Origin: Loripinus fragilis
Taxonomy: Eukaryota; Mollusca; Bivalvia; Lucinida; Lucinidae
Length of the DNA: 64,000 nt
Assembly: GCA_964019695.1 (NCBI GenBank)
Contig: OZ026520.1
Location: forward strand, 25,620,130-25,684,129
Direction: 5' to 3'
Shown: positions 58,145 to 64,000 of the stretch, in pieces
How the letters are laid out: each line of letters begins with the position of its first letter
How positions within the stretch are numbered: position 1 is the first letter of the stretch
Program-made: the position numbers and the translations under genes
Notes under the pieces: generated by a model
The model's input: only the letters and a program-made list of their open reading frames with translations
Told to the model about the DNA's origin: nothing
Databases searched by the model: none

Positions 58145-58365
58145 TGGGTTTAATACACGCAAGGACTGAACCAAATTACGGGATGGTATTGTGGGTGCAA
58201 AAGTGGTGCTCGCACCGTTACGTGTTGTGCACATGTGGCTTCGGTGCTTTGGTATTTAGGATATTACTGCAACGAATAAGAAAACAGTGAAACCAAACCG
58301 AGCAAGATGCACATTGATTACGTAAAATATGCTGCTGTTGACACATGGAGTACGTCTAGCAAAAA
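58145..58365 (+). pseudogene. SWIM-type zinc-finger ORF remnant (right arm), full CxCx10CxH
   Basis: From about 58157 the frame reads TQGLNQITGWYCGCKSGARTV without a stop. TCCAHVASVLWYLGYY and a stop near 58260 follow, and the frame then continues with ENSE and HIDYVKYAAVDTW as in the left arm. YCGC and CCAH give a complete CxC...CxH SWIM pattern. With the in-frame stop and no start it is a pseudogene. It is cut off at about 58367 by a SINE-2. Confidence 0.55.
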
Positions 58366-58367
58366 TA

Positions 58368-58560
58368 GTAAGTGAGTATGATCAGGAAATACCACAATCA
58401 CAAACTGCAGACAACCCCGTGGCACCGCGAGGAAGAGCCGCTCAACCATCACGAGACATCAGGAAGACAAATTAAGCAAAGCAATCAGCTCTCTCTTACC
58501 CATCAAGATGATTGCAATACTAGAATGGACATAAAGTAGCATACAATTCGGGTTAAGATT
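58368..58560 (-). mobile_element. SINE-2, full-length copy
   Basis: About 190 bp starting AGTAAGTGAGTATGATCAGG (inverse 3' end) and ending near GACATAAAGTAGCATACAA. It sits at the break in the right-arm SWIM remnant. The best reference copy of the family in this window. Confidence 0.7.
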
Positions 58561-60206
58561 AATAATATCAAGCGTAAAAACACGAATGGGTCATAAGGAC
58601 TTTAATTTAAGCATTTAGCATGAGTTTAATGAGGTTGCAATAACTAAGCAAACCCTGCATGTAAGTCATTGGCAATTTGTTAATTTTTTCAGATGAGGCA
58701 TCTTTTTTCAAAAATTACATAAAATATGATATTGTCACATGCAAAAGTAAATCCAATGCCTACCAAAATTAACAAATATTTGCATCAAAGGGTGTTATTC
58801 ACTTCCAAATGGAGATTGGAGTACTCATGAATGGACAAATGCATGCTGATACTGAAAAATAAACAAAATCAAATTTCGTGGGGAGATAACTCTCATATTA
58901 ATGATCACAAAATCAATTATGCCATTTGCCTGCAATGAGTATTATATCAACATAATAATAGCAAATTTTTTTAAAAACATCTTGAAACTATGAACGTGTT
59001 GTGGTTTTTCGTAAAGTCGTAGAACAAAAAATAGTGAAAATGGGGTACATTTTACATGTGAATATAAACTCTATTCTGGTAAGAATTTCAGAACAATATT
59101 ATCACCATCTTTATAGTCCAGAAGTGTACTTTTCCAATTGCAACCACCATTTTGAAGCATAAACTTTGAATAGAAAAAATAGTATTTTTGTAACTATACT
59201 TTTAATGGGGTGGAATTACCCCACCCAATTAAATCGTTCATACAGCGAAAATCAGTGAATCAAACAATCTGGTATTGCATCATAAGACAGTCAATACATA
59301 TCAGTTAAAGTATAAAAAGTTTAAAGAAAATCGGTTTAGCCATGAAAATGGCCTTATAGGGACATCTAAAATAAACTGAAAGACACCAAGGATCAGTCTC
59401 TGTAATCTTTCCAATGACAGATGTCACAATTTTAGGTGTATTTCGTACACATGCGCAGAAGAAATACGGTATGGTTTTGGAATGAAATGCACGCATTTCC
59501 TTAACATTTTAGCACTTTTCTTTTTTTTAATTAAGCAATGCATTTACTCAAAGTCTGGTCTAAACTGCACCCAGTATAATGACGTAAAATGAAGGGTGGG
59601 TGTAGAAAGTGCACGTTTTCACGTTATTGTAAATGGTGAGTTGCATTGAAACGCATTTTGTTGCTTACAATGCATATTTTACTGCCACACTACACCAATT
59701 TAAAAAAAATTAGGACAATTTGAAAATACGGTGTTCATAATCGTGTCAATTAGGGAAAATATAAGCCTTTTCGCTAGTCTAAGAACTCCTTTGTTATGGT
59801 GTACAATTATGTCATTTTGGTCATTATCAAACTATTAAAGGAGAAATAAGATTCAAAGGTAGTAAATTGTCACCATGTAGCTTGTGTGTGTGGTGACTGA
59901 ATGATAACCCCAAATTTAAAAAAAAGAAGATTGGGATTTTTTTCAAAATTGGGAAAAAGTAATCTTAATTCCATTAGGAACAGGGCCAAAATTCGGCCCC
60001 TTAGAACACCGAAAAAATCCTTGAGTGCCCTTTTGTGTTTCATCATAGTATGTTAAGGACCATGCTTAATAACATCAATTTTGCCTAAAACTGAAAGTAT
60101 GCTGTCGCTTTCGAGATTATTTTTATCATAAATTTTTTCGTTATAACGATAGTCACACATATAAATCTTCAAATGCATCAGAGATGATTAATAAATACTT
60201 TATATA

Positions 60207-60443
60207 TGACCGTGACATGAGATTTCCAACAATGTGGTATGTGCGACCAGCAAAGCCTCAGACCAGCCTGCGCATACGCGCAGTCTGATCAGAGTCTTTG
60301 CTAGTCGCTTGAATATTCTAAGAGAATTAAGCTACTGACTGAACATCATTTGGAGTTCCTAAGTTTAAAGGAGGCTGCACATGCTAGTCTGAGTCTACAT
60401 TTGTCAAAATGTCACATTGTTGGAAATCACATGTTGTGGCTCA
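60207..60443. mobile_element. MITE-A copy 6, inverse orientation
   Basis: GTGACATGAGATTTCCAACA to TGTTGGAAATCACATGTTGT then GGCTCAT. Body in the same direction as copy 5 (GACCAGCAAAGCCTCAGACC). Confidence 0.75.
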
Positions 60444-60914
60444 TATGTTGAATGATTCTAGTGGTCTGTACACCAGAAACAAACATTTAGAAAATGCTGA
60501 TTTTTTAAACAATAAATGAAAAGCAAATCACTTTTGCATGTATCTGTACCTTACCCAGATACAAGTATACTATGCACAATAAGTTTAGCAATTGTTTTGT
60601 ATGGGTGAGACAACCACATCAGATCTCAAATTTCATTTGCTGTCATGAAGATACAAACGCCAGACATCTGACAAGAATTTCCATTTAAAAAAAATATGGA
60701 ATTACCAAACGCAGCAGCCGTGCTAAAGTGACGTTAAGTTTTAAGGCTAGCGGGTGACGTGGGTATTCCTGATCATTTGGGGAAGCCAAAAACATTTTCA
60801 AGCGATTGTTTGGTCACTGAAACCCCAAAAAGCATAGCAAATGCTGAAATTTCCGAACTGTTTAAGAGAAATAATGGACCAAGTTTACACAATTTGACGT
60901 TTTTATTAAGGCAA

Positions 60915-61020
60915 GGTCTGCTACCAGTTAACTGGCAGCAGCGATTTTACGTTAAAAGCGCTGCTGCCAGTTAACTGGTAGCAGCGATTTTAACGTAAAT
61001 TCGCTGCTTCCAGTTAAATT
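60915..61020. repeat. CCAGTTAACTGG palindromic repeats, left cluster
   Basis: CTGCTACCAGTTAACTGGCAGCAGCGATTTTACGT and inverse forms, about 40-bp spacing, centred on the perfect palindrome CCAGTTAACTGG. The same unit recurs at 61877-61985, so the pair brackets the 1.08-kb insert. Confidence 0.65.
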
Positions 61021-61218
61021 TTTATTTTTATTTTGACAAGAAGGTTTGAGTCGGTGACGCATGGTGCAAACCAGTGTTTATACCTGCAATAATGTAAACC
61101 TGGATCCAGAAATGTGTCTCAGGAGGGGAGAGGGTGTCTAGTTGGAGACCAGGGTGGTTCAGACAAAGTTGCACAATTTAAAATGGAGGGTCTGAGGTCC
61201 GGATCCGCAGTTCCCCCA

Positions 61219-61480
61219 TTGGATCCGCGCATGTAATTATTCACAGAGGGTTTGGAAACAAAATGGGATTTTAAGTTTTATTAATTTTATTTTGCTTTTG
61301 AAGAACATATATATATCGTACAAACATTGTATAGAAAGCAACAATAAAATTGGATCCGCGCATGTAATTATTCACAGAGGGTTTGGAAACAAAATGGGAT
61401 TTTAAGTTTTATTAATTTTATTTTGCTTTTGAAGAACATATATATATCGTACAAACATTGTATAGAAAGCAACAATAAAA
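61219..61480. repeat. tandem duplication, 131-bp unit, identical copies
   Basis: TTGGATCCGCGCATGTAATT starts at 61219 and 61350. By eye the two units are identical. Inside the insert of the 60569-62675 element. Confidence 0.85.
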
Positions 61481-61876
61481 TTAACGACTAATGTTAGCAA
61501 ATACATTACTCCCGAAGAATGATAGGAGAATGTAATTTCAAATAATTTCAGCAGAAGATGTTTTAGTTTAAATTCTTGCATTGTTGGGTCCATTAAAAAG
61601 GCCATGGGATTCAAACAGCAAAACTATTATTTTCCGTAATAATAAGATGTGCGCTTTTAAAATTAATCAAAACTAGCAACAACATATTTGTTTGTTTGTT
61701 TGTTATATAGTCACTCTTTTACGTTTTTGGAAGCTCAACATAGCCCATACTCACACTTTAACATGAAACAAATTCGGAAACACGTTAAACAACTCATTGA
61801 GTAAGGCATTCACTAACATTTTGCTACTTCAGTCGATGCAAAATAACTTTCTATACACACTACAATAAAAATACTA

Positions 61877-61985
61877 AAGCGAACTGGCAGCAGCGATTTC
61901 ACGTTAAAATGGCTATAACCAGTTAACTGGCAGCAGCCATTTTATGTTAAAATCGCTGCTACCAGTCAACTGGCAGCAGCCACTC
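61877..61985. repeat. CCAGTTAACTGG palindromic repeats, right cluster
   Basis: Three units with AACTGGCAGCAGC(G/C)(A)TTT and ACGTTAAAAT spacing; one core is CCAGTCAACTGG. Mirrors the left cluster at 60915. Confidence 0.6.
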
Positions 61986-62679
61986 CGTTTTATTAATGAT
62001 TTTACGTTATCGCCTTTAAATTGTGTTTCTAGTCGGGTTTTCTTGAACCACTTTGACAAGTGAAACTGTATTATGCCTTCCAACACATTCAGAAAAAATA
62101 GTGTTGAATGAAACATCTTCATGGCTATAGAGCACGAGCCGAAAGATAAAATCTAACTTCACCATTATCTCGCAAATGCGTCGCACCATTTTCCGAGAAC
62201 TTAAGGTTTTAATCAACCATAAGATCAATAACATTATAAGCCGTTGCCATCTTTGTAAACTGAGTCTCTGTTGAATTGGCACGCCAATTAACATTATAAG
62301 TGTAATCAAATGATGAATACGTTTTGACGTCATTGATGGCAGCTGATTTTTTCAGCATGGAATCTCTATCACATCTGTCACACAACCAATAGTTTTTATA
62401 GGCGTATGATGCATGAGGAAGATGCAAGACCACCAAACGAAAAATCACATGCTTATCATTTAGCATTACTTACGGATGTCATTTTTGCTTACTGACCCCT
62501 CCTGCAATTCTTGCTCTTCCCAAATGCCCATTTAAAGAATGGCGTCTGTAAACTCATGGTTTCATTTGCCTAAGACCCTGTTCTCGTCATTGCATTTGAA
62601 ATTGTTCTACATTGCACAAAGATGAGCACATAAAGATGCAAAACATAAGAAATTGCTAAACTTATTTTGCATAGTATAG

Positions 62680-63615
62680 TTTACACCCGATTACTTCAAC
62701 AATCTGAAATGTCAAATATAATTTGCATCTTAAAGCAATGGCTGATTCAGTAGCTAACCCGATGATGCTTGTTATTCCATGGGAGACCATGATGCACATA
62801 CTAAACCAAGCTTACTCTCCCAAGAAATCAAGAATAATAGCACAAAATAAAAATTGTCATCTGCCACACCAGTGATGGGCACATATTGTAAATTTGGAAA
62901 TTTTCCTGGAAATTTTATTTTCGCGAACAGCAATAAAAGGCATATTTACGACGTTAAAAATTCTCGTCTTGGGCATGATATACCAATATCAGTAAACGAC
63001 AGAGTGATTTTGCCATTTCGCAAGGGTTTTAATTTCACGAATCTTCACATATGCGAAGTTTCGCGAAAATAGAACCCTCACGAAAATTTCTGAATTAACA
63101 GTATCTCTTGCTCATATAAGGGCTACAGCATTAATTAGTCGGAAACACTTACCAGAAACTAGGGGTTCTAAAGGCTGCTGGTTGTATAGCAAACATATTC
63201 ATGTTCCTGCAGAGAATTTTGGACAAGCTTATCTTTTTAATTTCTGTGAGCTGATCTGCAAGATAAAATTAAAAAGATTATGTTACAAAAGTATACAGTG
63301 TAACTGGTTTGACTTTTAATCGTTTAACTCTTTTCATGCTAGTTATTTTATATGCTACACTCGTTTTCAATCTTAAAGACATATGCCACTCCCTGCGCAC
63401 CATTGCTGCATCCGATAACTCAGAAATCAATTGATACTGTTTATTTTCCCTGTATTTCGACCATTTACGAATTCGGATCAGCACACTGTTCAAATACTCT
63501 ATGTCAGATTGACTTTCAGACATACATCTATAGTAAATAAAATGTGTCCGGAATATGTGTCATAGTACCAAAACAGATAGGTAGGTCAACCGAAAGTAAG
63601 TGTCGTACACAATTT
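62680..63615. other. no feature seen
   Basis: AT-rich. Open frames at 62854-63072 and 63278-63523 match nothing. A CGCGAA / TTCGCG motif pair (62920-63065) with AAATTTTCCTG is probably a worn palindromic repeat. Confidence 0.45.
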
Positions 63616-63618
63616 CAA

Positions 63619-63886
63619 AAGTAAGTAAGGGTGCAAAGATCAGGAATCGATACAATCAAATACCACACCTGACACAGGATACCAATGGGAAAAGTAACAA
63701 ACTCACAGTTAGTCACCACAAACAAGAGCCAAGAGGTCAGCCCTTTCCCAACAGGTGACCACAAGGCACATATAAAACAGATGCATACAAAGGCAAACAC
63801 AAACCAGAAAAAAAACATAAAAGATCAACATTAGAAGTACCGCCTTGGAACAGTCAGTAAAATATTTTGCTGGAGGGCTTAACCGG
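63619..63886 (-). mobile_element. SINE-1 copy 2
   Basis: The reverse complement of 25773-26039: starts GTAAGTAAGGGTGCAAAGATC, holds CTTTCCCAACAGGTGACCAC and AGTACCGCCTTGGAAC, and ends GAGGGCTTAACCGG. Near full length. Open frames on the minus strand (63615-63818, 63709-63906) lie inside it and are repeat-derived. Confidence 0.7.
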
Positions 63887-64000
63887 TTTGACGGTGCACC
63901 AACCAAAGTCTTGTCACTGATATGAAAATGGCTGAAACTCGGATGATCTGTTTTACATGTACGATTAATGCGAGCCGTGAACGACCTGGCCTCCTGGCCT

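Larger units (their letters stand above)
53925..60030. mobile_element. giant foldback (about 6 kb) with SWIM-type ORF remnants
   Basis: Inverted pairs nest around an axis near 58018. 57930-58010 pairs with 58025-58110, 55820-57137 with 58120-59515, and 54054-54130 with 59525-59600 (CTTCATTTTACG.CATTATACTGGGTGC and its inverse). A weaker outer pair lies near 53925-54000 and 59930-60030. Insertions break the symmetry: a tandem-array element (54140-55818) and a 0.77-kb repeat (57139-57905) in the left arm, and a SINE-2 in the right arm. Both arms carry the same decayed ORF. Confidence 0.65.
60569..62675. mobile_element. TATACTATGCACAATA TIR element, copy 2, with 1.08-kb insert
   Basis: The reverse complement of 17502-18532 at both ends (60569-60905 and 61990-62675), with the same TIRs and flanking TA. 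Between them lies about 1.08 kb absent from copy 1. Open frames 62209-62466 and 62016-62333 (minus) correspond to frames in copy 1 but are broken differently. No transposase motif identified. Confidence 0.65.

Noticed and set aside
1..64000. CRISPR array, bacterial operon or viral genome
   Set aside because: Tandem repeats here have no spacer structure, and the only gene is intron-rich and animal in type. No viral structural or replication gene is seen beyond a LINE remnant.

Overview
The window looks like genomic DNA of a bivalve mollusc, or at least a lophotrochozoan. It is AT-rich, gene-poor and packed with short terminal-inverted-repeat (TIR) elements, foldbacks, SINE-like repeats and minisatellites. 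I infer the taxon from the gene family, the gene layout and the repeat style; I have no database match.

Only one gene is clearly supported. It is the 3' part of an animal haem peroxidase on the + strand, spread over eight exons from 457 to 40582. All eight exons join in frame (intron phases 1,1,1,2,2,1,2) and give 591 visible residues plus a stop. The 5' exons lie left of the window; they would hold any signal peptide and the distal-His region (Asp94/His95 of myeloperoxidase). The visible part runs from the CFPI/IP..DP segment to the C-terminal LP.I...W segment. It then enters a 122-residue Ala/Pro-rich tail with a very basic (Lys/Arg) end. Two residues that are normally conserved around the haem are changed: the ester-forming Glu is Met, and the Asn that contacts the proximal His is Asp.

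Layout: 1-40700 is the peroxidase gene, whose introns are 2.1-11.1 kb and filled with repeats. From 40700 to 64000 I find no functional gene, only mobile and repetitive DNA. The main repeat families, named here only for reference, are as follows. MITE-A is about 236 bp with GAGCC...GGCTC ends (six copies). MITE-B is about 236 bp with GGGCCTC...GAGGCC ends. MITE-C has GGCCTCGAGGTT ends plus CTCAACTCAACTGAGC. MITE-E is about 200 bp with TACAGTAAAACC ends. A 375-bp family has TTAAAGCTGCATA ends. Two families of about 1.03 kb are each present twice. SINE-1 and SINE-2 both end in ACTTACT. There is also a tRNA-headed SINE carrying a CCTTGAGCAAG motif, and a decayed LINE fragment.

The largest structure is a foldback of about 6 kb (about 53925-60030). 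Its two arms carry decayed halves of a SWIM-type zinc-finger ORF, and it has been invaded by at least three other elements. Several MITEs lie within about 25 bp of peroxidase splice sites, so the repeats may influence how the gene is processed.
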